Below, piece by piece: positions 41,306-50,400 of a DNA stretch of 64,000 bases. The notes below the pieces were generated by a model. The model was given only the letters and a program-made list of their open reading frames with translations, was not told the DNA's origin and ran no database searches. Positions within the stretch are counted from its first letter, which is position 1. Every line of letters begins with the position of its first letter. The translations under genes were made by a program, and so were the position numbers. Where the stretch lies: positions 1 through 64,000 of the forward strand of contig VHDH01000001.1 of the NCBI GenBank assembly GCA_016871445.1, given 5' to 3'. Origin of the DNA: Verrucomicrobiota bacterium (GTDB lineage Bacteria; Verrucomicrobiota; Verrucomicrobiia; Limisphaerales; SXTU01).

Positions 41306-42007
41306 ATGCGCTTACCGCACCAATCACCCCACTCCGGTTACACGCTGACCGAGCTGTTGCTCTCGGTTGTGCTCGTGCTCGGACTGTTGGGAGCGGTGGT
41401 CTTCAACTTCTCCTCCGGCTCCCGCACTGCTCAACTGGACGAGGGCGCGACGCAAGTCGAGGCGATGTTCCGCTTTGCCCGCGCGCATGCGGCTAGCACC
41501 GGCAAGCAGGTTCGCGTTTTTTTTCCAGAGGCTGAGTCCGGCGATAACGCCGAGTTGCTCGCTGCGGAGACACCCGGCGCGACCGTTCGCGTGACCTGCG
41601 AGCTCGATCCCATTGGCGCGCCCGGTGTTTTTACCGACGTGCCGGCGGCGGCCAATTTTGTCGCGAGCATCAGCGACCTTGTCAGCATCCAGCAGGTGCA
41701 GTCCGGGGTAGCAGCCTCGGAAAACTCCGCTCAAGTTGCGCCTCCCTCCGGCGAACCGACAGGCGAACCCGCCCCCGTGGAGGCCGCGCGGAGCGCTTTT
41801 GCGACCGTAACCTTTTATCCCGACGGCACGGGGGATACAGTCGAAGTGCTGCTCACCTCCCGCAGCGAAACCGATGCTCGGCGTTTCAGCATCCGCGTCA
41901 CCGGACTCACCGGTTCCATCCGTCGCCAAATCATTGCCGATCCTGCCGCTACCGAAACCGCGCCTTCCGCTTCGGCCACGGAGGCCGCTGCGGAGGTCGC
42001 CCGATGA
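41306..42007 (+). CDS. gspH: T2SS minor pseudopilin, GspH-like
   Basis: HSG/YTLTELLLSVVLVLGLLGAVVFNF prepilin N-terminus; position after gspG. Confidence 0.75.
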   Translation: MRLPHQSPHSGYTLTELLLSVVLVLGLLGAVVFNFSSGSRTAQLDEGATQVEAMFRFARAHAASTGKQVRVFFPEAESGDNAELLAAETPGATVRVTCELDPIGAPGVFTDVPAAANFVASISDLVSIQQVQSGVAASENSAQVAPPSGEPTGEPAPVEAARSAFATVTFYPDGTGDTVEVLLTSRSETDARRFSIRVTGLTGSIRRQIIADPAATETAPSASATEAAAEVAR

Positions 42008-42420
42008 AGTTTTCGTCTGGTTCCGCCGCTCGCGTTCGCGGCACCGCCCTTCTTGAGGTCATTCTTGCGCTTGCGCTCTTTGTTGTGGCCGCAGCCATCG
42101 TCACGAGCGGCATGAATGCTTCCACGGAGAATCTCAGCCGCCAGCGTCGCCATACCCACGCCGCCAATCTGGCTGCCACGGTGCTTGCGGAAATCCAGCT
42201 AGGTATTCGGCGCACGAGCGAAGTTGGCGAACAACCCTTCGCCGCGCCATTCGACCAGTGGACCAGCGAACTCATCGTCACCCCAACCGAGACTGAGTCG
42301 GGCGAGGCCAGCGGTCTCCTGCGCGTGGAAGTCGTCATCCGACACCAGGATTCCGCGCTTGTTCGCCGCCTTGCCCAAATCATCCGCGTGCCGCCCGCCT
42401 CGACTCGCGCCGCTTTTTAA
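42004..42420 (+). CDS. gspI: T2SS minor pseudopilin, GspI-like
   Basis: VRG/TALLEVILALALFVVAAAIVTSGM; ATGA overlap with gspH. Confidence 0.78.
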   Translation: MKFSSGSAARVRGTALLEVILALALFVVAAAIVTSGMNASTENLSRQRRHTHAANLAATVLAEIQLGIRRTSEVGEQPFAAPFDQWTSELIVTPTETESGEASGLLRVEVVIRHQDSALVRRLAQIIRVPPASTRAAF

Positions 42421-42422
42421 AC

Positions 42423-43217
42423 ATGCGCCTCCCCCGTCATCCTTGCAGCGACCGATGTCAGGTGGTTCTGGCCTCCCAGGCCGCATTTACTCTTTTGGAA
42501 GTCGTCTTCGCCATCGGCATCGCCACCGGTATTCTCGTCGCGGCGCTTGCCTTCCATCATCAAGCCACTGCTTTGCGCGCGAACCTCCTCGACGAAGCAG
42601 AACGCCTCGCCGCCGTTCGCCAGATCATGGACCGTCTCGCTGCCGACCTCCGCGTCGCACCGGGTTACAACCATGTCGGCTTCATCGGTGACTCAAATTC
42701 TCTGCGCTTTGTAACCACCCGCTTGCCGCTCACGCCCGTTGGCTTCGACTCCGACCTGCGCCGCGTGACCTACCGCGCCACCTTCTCCGGCGACGCCACC
42801 AACCTCACTGTTAGCGGCCTCTCACGCCTCGATGAACCGGCCGTGGAACTCATCGCCTCCCCGCTTACGTCAACTGCCGCCACAGGGACGACGACTGAAC
42901 CGGTCGGTGATGCAGCGGAGGAACTCGCCGCCAGCGTCACGAACGCGACCTTGTCCGTCGCTGGCGCTGCCGAGCCGCTCACCGAATCGATTCGCTTCCT
43001 GAATTTTCGTTTCTGGGACGGCTCTGCGTGGCGTGACACATGGAGCGGCGTGGCTCCGCCGCCCGGGGTGGAAATCAGTCTTGGCTTCGAGTCGCTCCCC
43101 GCCGACATGACCCCCGACATGTACCCGGGTGAGGTCTTCCGCCGTGTTATCTTCCTTCCCGCTGGCCAGCCAAAATCAGCGGAGGAGAATCTTGTAGTCC
43201 GCTTGAACCAACAGTGA
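42423..43217 (+). CDS. gspJ: T2SS minor pseudopilin, GspJ-like
   Basis: QAA/FTLLEVVFAIGIATGILVAALAFHHQA; position and size. Confidence 0.75.
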   Translation: MRLPRHPCSDRCQVVLASQAAFTLLEVVFAIGIATGILVAALAFHHQATALRANLLDEAERLAAVRQIMDRLAADLRVAPGYNHVGFIGDSNSLRFVTTRLPLTPVGFDSDLRRVTYRATFSGDATNLTVSGLSRLDEPAVELIASPLTSTAATGTTTEPVGDAAEELAASVTNATLSVAGAAEPLTESIRFLNFRFWDGSAWRDTWSGVAPPPGVEISLGFESLPADMTPDMYPGEVFRRVIFLPAGQPKSAEENLVVRLNQQ

Positions 43218-44827
43218 ACTTGTGCTTTCAACGCGAGCAAACTCGCCTGCCTTATCTCGCTTTCCAAGCGCGAGAAAAGTGGCGCGTGGGGACTCATTCC
43301 TCCGCTTTCGCCCTCGTCGCTGTGCTCGTCATGGTGATGTTGCTCTCGATGCTTGTCATTAGCTTGCTGTTCAGGTTTCAGGCAGAAGACTCCGCTGCAA
43401 GCGCGAGCGTTAACGGCGAGCAAGCATGGGCGGCGGCGATGAGCGGCGTCGAGGAGGCGCTGCGCGTTGCCAGCACCGCCGCCCCCGGTGCCAACGACTG
43501 GCAGGACAATCCGGGCGCTTTCCGCGAGCGGCTTGTCTTCGACGACGGCGGCGAGCGTTGGTTCTTCTCTGTCTTTACGCCGAGCGCGACGCCCGGCGAA
43601 GTCCGCTACGGTCTCGCCGACGAGGCTTCCAAGCTCAACGTCAACGTCGCCGCTGGTGCCAGCCTCGAGAAGCTCCCGCGCGTTTCGCCCGCCATGGCTG
43701 CCGCGCTCGTTGACTTTCTCGACCCCGATGACATACCGGAGCCAGAGGGCGCAGAGCAGGAGTATTACAGCGCCTTGGCTCGGCCTTATACTATTCGCAA
43801 TGGCCCGCTGGCATCGCTTGACGAGTTACTGCTCGTGCGCGGTTTTACGGCGGAAATTCTCCATGGCGCGGCGGCGGCGTCCGCTAACTTGACCAACGAA
43901 GAACCCTCCACGGCCAGTGCTAATACCCGCGTCACGCGCGGCCTCAGCCAGTTCCTCACGGTGGCGTCTTACGAATTTAACACCGACGCCGACGGTTGGG
44001 ACCTCACGAACTTGAACGACCCTGCGTCACCATTGCCCAGCACTGACCGCTTGCCCGCTGCCGTCACGAATTTCATCAGCGCGCTCCGAACAAACGGCGT
44101 GACGCTCAGCCATCCCGCCGAATTGCTTGAAGCCACGTTGCTCATCAAGACCGCGAAGGGCGCCATGACTGAGATCTCCTCTGGCGTGGGCAAGGCTGAG
44201 TTGGCTGCTGTACTCGAACTCTTCACCGCCTCCGATTACTACTACACCGATGGCCTCATTAATGTGAACACCGCCAGTGCCACCGTGCTTGCGACGTTGC
44301 CTGGCGTGGATGAGGCGCTCGCCGAGACCATCGTATCCGCGCGCGGAGCGCTTGGCGCAGGCCGTCGGACAACCACGGCGTGGCTATATCAGGAGGGCGT
44401 GCTCGATGCCGCAAAGTTCAAAGCCCTCGCGCCACTGCTCACCTCGCGCAGCGAGCAATTCACGTTCTGCGTCATTGGCTATGGCCTGCCTTCGGGCCGC
44501 TTCCGCGTGCTGGAGGTGGGCATTGACGTGGCCGGTGGTGACCGCCGCGTGACTTACCTCCGCGATGTGACACGGCGCGGCTTGCCGTTCCCGATTGCCG
44601 GCGAAGCCGAGGGGCAAGTGACGAAGCTCGAAAGCCCAAGTGCGAAAGTGAAACGCAGCTCCCAACTCCCAGCTCCAAATTTTCAATATACTCCAAGCTC
44701 CAAGCTGCCAATACCAAGGCGCGCCTCCAATTTCCCGCATGCGAATCTAGATTCAGAGCAGGCAACGTCTCTGGTGCTAGGACCTTGGATCTGGGGGCTT
44801 TTTTCCTCGGAGGTTTGCCATGGCTGA
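43214..44827 (+). CDS. gspK: T2SS minor pseudopilin GspK
   Basis: Hydrophobic FALVAVLVMVMLLSMLVISLLFRFQAE N-terminus, YGLADEASKLNVNVA, LINVNTASATVLATLPGVDEALAETIVSAR helix-hairpin-helix region. Confidence 0.88.
   Translation: MNLCFQREQTRLPYLAFQAREKWRVGTHSSAFALVAVLVMVMLLSMLVISLLFRFQAEDSAASASVNGEQAWAAAMSGVEEALRVASTAAPGANDWQDNPGAFRERLVFDDGGERWFFSVFTPSATPGEVRYGLADEASKLNVNVAAGASLEKLPRVSPAMAAALVDFLDPDDIPEPEGAEQEYYSALARPYTIRNGPLASLDELLLVRGFTAEILHGAAAASANLTNEEPSTASANTRVTRGLSQFLTVASYEFNTDADGWDLTNLNDPASPLPSTDRLPAAVTNFISALRTNGVTLSHPAELLEATLLIKTAKGAMTEISSGVGKAELAAVLELFTASDYYYTDGLINVNTASATVLATLPGVDEALAETIVSARGALGAGRRTTTAWLYQEGVLDAAKFKALAPLLTSRSEQFTFCVIGYGLPSGRFRVLEVGIDVAGGDRRVTYLRDVTRRGLPFPIAGEAEGQVTKLESPSAKVKRSSQLPAPNFQYTPSSKLPIPRRASNFPHANLDSEQATSLVLGPWIWGLFSSEVCHG
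44657..44711 (+). repeat. Degenerate 7-bp-period repeat within the 3' end of gspK
   Basis: CTCCCAA CTCCCAG CTCCAAA TTTTCAA TATACTC CAAGCTC CAAGCTG CCAATAC. Confidence 0.5.
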
Positions 44828-46445
44828 CCGCGACGCTCTCCCTGCGTTCCCGTTCAAGAGGCCTACTGCCGGGCGCGCGAAACTCCCGTCGCAGGCAACC
44901 TCGCTAGACTTTGACAGCCGCTCGCTCCGTGTCGTCTCGCCTGGACTCAGCCGCATCGCGGTCGCCCCGCTAAACTTGCCCGCTGATGCTGACCGCACTG
45001 ATGCCGCCGTGCTTGGGGCCGCGTTGGCGACTGCGTTGGAGCAACTCAAACTCAAACCCGGCCCCGTAGTAATGGGCTTGCCGCGCGCTCAGGTGGTGCT
45101 CAAGACGCTCCTGCTGCCCGTCGTCGCGGACGTGAACGAACTCGCGTCCATCGTTCATCTGCAAGTCGGACGCGACCTCCCGTTTCGGCTCGCGGACGCG
45201 GTGATTGATTTCCAAATCCTCCGCCAAATCGCGCCGCCTGCACCTAAACCCGACGTGAATGCCAAGCCCGGCGCAGAAGCACCCGCTGCGCCGCCGCCCA
45301 AGGTCGAAGTGCTCGTGGCTGTGGCGAAGCGCGAGGCCGTCGCGTTCTACCAACGCGTCGCGGAAGCGGCAGGCGTGAAACTCGTCGCGCTCGGCCTCTT
45401 GCCAAACGCCGGCGCGCGGTGCGTTGAGGCGTGTCGCGTCGTGGAACGGGGGCAACCCTTCGCGCTCGTGTCGCTGCGCGTGGATGAAGTCAGCATTGAG
45501 ATCGCGTGTGACAGCGCAGTGCCGTTCAGCCGCGGTGCGGCATTGAAGCCAATGGACGCGAACGCGCCGGAGACATTCGTCAACGCCGCGACGATTGAAG
45601 CCGTCCGCAGCTTGCACAGTCACGGCGGCCAGGGCGCGGCAGGGTCACCCGCGAGGGTTTTCGTCAGCGGCGCGACGGGCCAAGAAGCTGCGCTTGCCAC
45701 TGCACTCGCCGCTCGCATGAGTGTGCCGGTGGCCGCGCTGGACACGGCGGCGCTCGACTTGCCGACGGAGGCGCGGGTGGACGCGGGCGGTTCCGCCGCC
45801 GCCATCGGCTTGGTGCTCGGCTACGCGGACACAAACGGGTTGCCGTTTGATTTTCTTAACCCGAAGCGTCCTGCCGTCCCGCGCGATATGCGGCGCGTGA
45901 AGATTCTTGCCGGCTTGGCCGTGACGGCGGCGTTGTTCATCGTCGTGGCGGGCATTCGGCATTGGCTCATCGGGAAACGCCAGACCGTGCTCGATGCCGT
46001 AACCGCCGAGGCTGTGCTTGCGGAGAAAAACCGACCTGCGTACCGGAAGGTAATTTCGCAGGCGGCCGTGGTGAACGAGTGGGTCGGTGGCGAGCGCGAC
46101 TGGCTGCTGCATTATGCGCACCTTAGCGCTGTGCTCCCGCGCAGCGAGGAGATGTTTCTCACATCCTTCGCGGTAAGTGGGCCGGGTGCATTAAGGCTGG
46201 GTGTGCGCGCGAAAAGTGGAGCGATTCTGGCGAAGATGGAAAAGCAGCTCCGCGCCGCCGGCTATGAGGTCAAGCCGCTTGCCATCACGCCGGGTGCGGA
46301 CAAAAATGGCTATGAATTCCAGTCCACCGTCGAACTAGGTGTACCGGCGAAGCTCAAAATTGACACCACGCAACTGCTGCCACCGGAGCGCCCGGCGGAT
46401 GACGCTTCCCTCGACCCACCAGGACGCAGGAGAGGAGGCGGATGA
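44820..46445 (+). CDS. gspL: T2SS GspL-like (PilM/PilN-like) inner membrane assembly protein
   Basis: N-terminal actin-like region (SLDFDSRSLRVVSPG...VVMGLPRAQVVLKTLLLPVV), single TM MRRVKILAGLAVTAALFIVVAGI, periplasmic ferredoxin-like tail; overlaps gspK by 8 bp. Confidence 0.75.
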   Translation: MADRDALPAFPFKRPTAGRAKLPSQATSLDFDSRSLRVVSPGLSRIAVAPLNLPADADRTDAAVLGAALATALEQLKLKPGPVVMGLPRAQVVLKTLLLPVVADVNELASIVHLQVGRDLPFRLADAVIDFQILRQIAPPAPKPDVNAKPGAEAPAAPPPKVEVLVAVAKREAVAFYQRVAEAAGVKLVALGLLPNAGARCVEACRVVERGQPFALVSLRVDEVSIEIACDSAVPFSRGAALKPMDANAPETFVNAATIEAVRSLHSHGGQGAAGSPARVFVSGATGQEAALATALAARMSVPVAALDTAALDLPTEARVDAGGSAAAIGLVLGYADTNGLPFDFLNPKRPAVPRDMRRVKILAGLAVTAALFIVVAGIRHWLIGKRQTVLDAVTAEAVLAEKNRPAYRKVISQAAVVNEWVGGERDWLLHYAHLSAVLPRSEEMFLTSFAVSGPGALRLGVRAKSGAILAKMEKQLRAAGYEVKPLAITPGADKNGYEFQSTVELGVPAKLKIDTTQLLPPERPADDASLDPPGRRRGGG

Positions 46446-47485
46446 ACACCCGCGAGAAAAAACTTGCCGCGATGGTTCTCGGCACTGCGGCGCTCTTCAG
46501 CGGTTTGCTGGGCATTCGCACGTTTATTTCGCGCCCGCTTGTAGACCTCGATAAACGGATCGTCGCCGCTCGCGAGCGACTCGGAAAAATCCAGACCGAA
46601 CGGCGGAATTTCTTCACTGCCGAGGACCGCTTGAAGTCGCTGACCAAGCTTGCTTATGCCGACACGACCGACGAGGCCAGCGCGCGTTCGGGCGAGGTGC
46701 TGACGAAACAGATTGTTCAAGCGGGCTTGGACGAAGGCGACTTCACCCGGCTGCCGCTTGGCCCGCGCAAACTTCGGGGCGCGAGCGAGATCGGCTGGAG
46801 CGTACAGGGCGATGGGCCGTTGGCGAGGGTCGTGAACTTGCTCTTCATCCTTGAACAATCGCCGCATTTGCTACGGATCGAAGGGTTGGTGCTCTCGCAG
46901 GCGGAGAAGCCTGGCGACGTGCGCGTGCGCTTCCGCTTCCTGACGCTCGTGCTGGATCCCGCGCCCGAGGTCAAGCGTGAGGTGCTCACGGCGAAGGTGG
47001 ACTTAAAGTCTGAAGCCCGCCACGTCTTCGACGGCATCGTCACGCGGGACTTACTGCGGCCTTACATTAAACGTCCGCCGCCACCGCCGGTCGTCGCGAA
47101 GACAGGTAGCAATTCCTCTGCTTCCGCGGTGCCCGCCACGCCGCCGGGACCACCTGGCCCGGAGACTTTCCGCGTCGTCTCGCTCTCCGAATGGCAGGGC
47201 CAGCCCGAAATCCACGTGCGCGACCTCACCGCGCAGAAAACAGTTCGTTATAAGTCGGGTGATACGTTGGCGGGAGGAACCATTGTGCTGGTGGATTATC
47301 GTGCACTGCCATTGCCCGGCGGGAATGGGTTGCTTTCCGACAGCCGGGTCATCGTGCGCGTGAAGGACGAGTTCTTCGCTATTGAGCGCGGCCAGACATT
47401 GGGAGATTTACGGAAGCTGGAACTTGCACAGCTCCCGCCAGAATTGGCAAAATCTGTTGGTAACCTGCCGCGCACGACACCATGA
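46442..47485 (+). CDS. gspM: T2SS GspM-like protein with C-terminal HR (GspC)-like region
   Basis: Short N-terminal TM (LAAMVLGTAALFSGLLGI) and coiled coil as in GspM/PilO; C-terminal YKSGDTLAGGTIVLVDYRALPLPGGNGLLSDSRVIVRVKDEFFAIERGQTLGDLRKL resembles a GspC HR domain; ATGA overlap with gspL. Confidence 0.65.
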   Translation: MNTREKKLAAMVLGTAALFSGLLGIRTFISRPLVDLDKRIVAARERLGKIQTERRNFFTAEDRLKSLTKLAYADTTDEASARSGEVLTKQIVQAGLDEGDFTRLPLGPRKLRGASEIGWSVQGDGPLARVVNLLFILEQSPHLLRIEGLVLSQAEKPGDVRVRFRFLTLVLDPAPEVKREVLTAKVDLKSEARHVFDGIVTRDLLRPYIKRPPPPPVVAKTGSNSSASAVPATPPGPPGPETFRVVSLSEWQGQPEIHVRDLTAQKTVRYKSGDTLAGGTIVLVDYRALPLPGGNGLLSDSRVIVRVKDEFFAIERGQTLGDLRKLELAQLPPELAKSVGNLPRTTP

Positions 47486-47498
47486 ACATTTTCCCCTT

Positions 47499-50400
47499 AT
47501 GAACCGAACGCACCCTCCGCTCCTCGCCCTTGCGCTCCTCGTCGGCACGTTCACCCTCGCGGCGCAGGACGCGCCGAAGGCCCCGGCTGTTGCCGTGCCC
47601 GCCACGAACGCCCCCACGAAGGCCGTCACCATCGCGCCCAGCACCGCCGCGCCCGCGTCCAACGCGCGCAACATTCGCTTTCAGTTCGATGGCATTCCTT
47701 ACGGCGATGTCATCGAACGGTTTGCGCAAATGGCGGGCAAGCCACTTCTCGCTGGCAACAAACCCGAGGGCACGCTGACCTACAATGACCCCAACGCCTA
47801 CACTTATGGCGAGGCGCTCGACACGCTCAACGTCGTCCTCGCGATGAAGGGCGTCATGCTCGTCGAGAACGCGAACTACCTCCAACTCGTGCCTTTTAAG
47901 GAGCTGCCGTCCACGCCGCTGAAGCTCCTGCGCGGCGCCGCACCCGTCGGAGACGTGCGGCCCGGCGAGGTCGTTACCGCCGTGCTCGACGCTAAGAACG
48001 TAGACTCGAAGGAAATCACGGATTCGCTCACCTCGATGCTATCGAGCGCCGGTTCCATGGCCGTGCTGCCGCGCGGGCGCGGCATCATCATCACCGACCG
48101 GCTGGCGAATATTCAGCGCATCAAAACTCTGCTCGCCACCATCGACATCGAGGCACCAGCCGAGCGAATGATGAAAACCTTCGCGCTGCAAAATAGCTCT
48201 GGGGCGATAGTTGCCGACCTGCTCAACCGCACTTTCGGTGTCGCCACCGCACCCAGGCGCCAAGAGTTCAACCCAAATACCAAGGCGATGCAAATCCTGC
48301 CGCCGGACCCGAACGAATACATCACTGCGGTCTACGACGACGCCTCGCGCACGATGGTGCTATTCGGCCCGCGCGAGCGCATCGCGCTGGCGGAGGAGTT
48401 GATTGCGAAGTTCGAGCAACGCGAAGGCCCCTCCGGCGATGTGCGCATTTACCAGCTGCAGTCCACCAAGGCCGACGAAATCGCCATGATTATCCGACAG
48501 GCGATTCCCGGCGTTGCCGAGCCAAAAGAAACTGGCTCTGCGGCCGCCACCAAGGCGCGCGTCATCGCCGACTCACAGCAAAACCGCCTCATCGTCGCGT
48601 CGCCCGTGGCAGGACAGTTGGAGCAGATTGATCTGCTCATCAGCCGCGTGGACAAAGGCACGACCGGTAACGTGAATACCAACAACGCGCCGCTCCGGGT
48701 TCAGTCAGTGATGCTCACCAAAGTCTTCCGTCCCCGTGCGACCGAGCCAAAGGACTTCGCCCAAATTGTTACACAGGCGCTCACGCGGCGCGACCCCGGC
48801 GGGCGCGCCGGCATCACCGCCAGTGTCATTCACGATCCCGGCAGCAAGACGGTAGTAATCTCCGGTACGCTTGGCGACCTCCAGACCGCGACGGAGATTC
48901 TCACACAGTTGGAGACTGGCACTTCCCAACCGCAGGCGCTCCAGACGCGTTTCATCGAAGTCGGCACGGCGGCGGACGCGAAGCGCCTGTTGCCGCTCGT
49001 GGAAGAGCTTTACCGCAACCAAATGAGCGGCGCGGGCGCGCTCGACTCCGGCGCGCACGCCAAGCTGATGAGCGACGATAACGGGAGGCTCATCGTGACG
49101 GCGAGCGAGGCACACCTGATTCGGGTGGAGGAGCTTGTAAAGCAACTGCGTGGAAAAAACGGCGTGGTGATGAACCGCCAGCTTTCGATCATTGCACTTA
49201 AAAACACCAAGTTGGATGCGATCCTCGCTGGTTTTGAGAAGCTACTCTCTGACCGCATGGCCGACCGACGCTTCGAGGGCCAGCCAAAGCCCTCGGTCGT
49301 GCCAGATAACGCGAACAACCGGGTGCTCGTCACGGCAACCCCTGAGCAGTTGAAGGAGATTGAGCAACTCGTGCAAGTGGTGGATGTCGCGCCTGCAACG
49401 CAACGCCGCGAGATGGTTGTCCTCCCCGTGCGCGCCAAGACCCCGGCGGAAATCATCACCCTCGCCACGCAACTCCTCGCACAGATGGGTGGCGCTGGCG
49501 CGGACCCCCAGATGGAGCCCAAGCTCATCCCCGACGCGAGCGGTAAACAAATCATTTTGCTCGCTGCCCAGAAAGATTTGCAGCGTGTGCGCGAGTTGGT
49601 CACTCAGCTCGACACGGCCACCATCCAGAACCTCGCCCGCCAGTTCCGTTCGGTGGAACTCAATGCGCGCTCGGCAGCGGAGCTAACCCCGCTAGTCACG
49701 CAGCTTTATCAGGAGCAACTTAAGGGGCAGAACGAGCCGCCCGGCGGCGCGGCCACTGTGCTCGCTGACGCCAAGAACAACCGCATCATGGTCAGCGGCG
49801 CGGACGCGGAAATCACCCGTGTCGAGGCCATCATCCGCCAGCTCGACCCCGCCGGCCGGAAGCCCGCCCGTGACGAAACGCGCGTCTTTCGCTTGCGTGC
49901 CGCGCTGGCCGCCGAAATTTCCGGCCTCGTCGAAAAGAGCCTTAATGCGCAGGCACAGACGGTAAAAGTGCTCGTGGACGCGCGCAGCAATAGCCTCATC
50001 CTCAGTGGGGAGCCGGATGCGGTCGAGGCCGCATCGAAAGTCATCCAACAGCTCGACACGCCCGGCGACGTGCAGCCGCGCGAGATGCGTGTGATGGAGT
50101 TGAAGCAGGGCGACGCTGCCGCCATCGCCGCGCTCGCCACGCCGCTGGTCACCGAACTGCTCAAGAGCCAACGCGGGCCGGAGTATTCGCCCACGGTCAA
50201 AATCATCGCCGACGCTGCCTCGAACCGACTCATCATCAGCGGGCCGCGCAACGAGCTGCTCGCGGTTAATACCATCGTTGAACAACTCGACCAAGCGCCC
50301 GAAGGCGCGGGCGGCGCGCGCGTGTTCAAGCTCAATAACGCCACCGCGCTCAAGGTTGTTGGGGTCGTCTCCAACGCGATGGTGAAGTTTGACGCGCGCA

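Noticed and set aside
37668-47485. Classification of the secretion locus as a type IV pilus
   Set aside because: GspG has the T2SS-type C-terminus (DPWG..., PDGQPDTDDD), a GspK homolog with a helix-hairpin-helix-like region is present, and no PilT, PilC or PilA set is seen.
47382-47498. N-terminal extension of the gspD ORF (MSAARHWEIYGSW...)
   Set aside because: Overlaps the gspM 3' end out of frame and precedes a good signal peptide starting at 47499; the later ATG is the better start.
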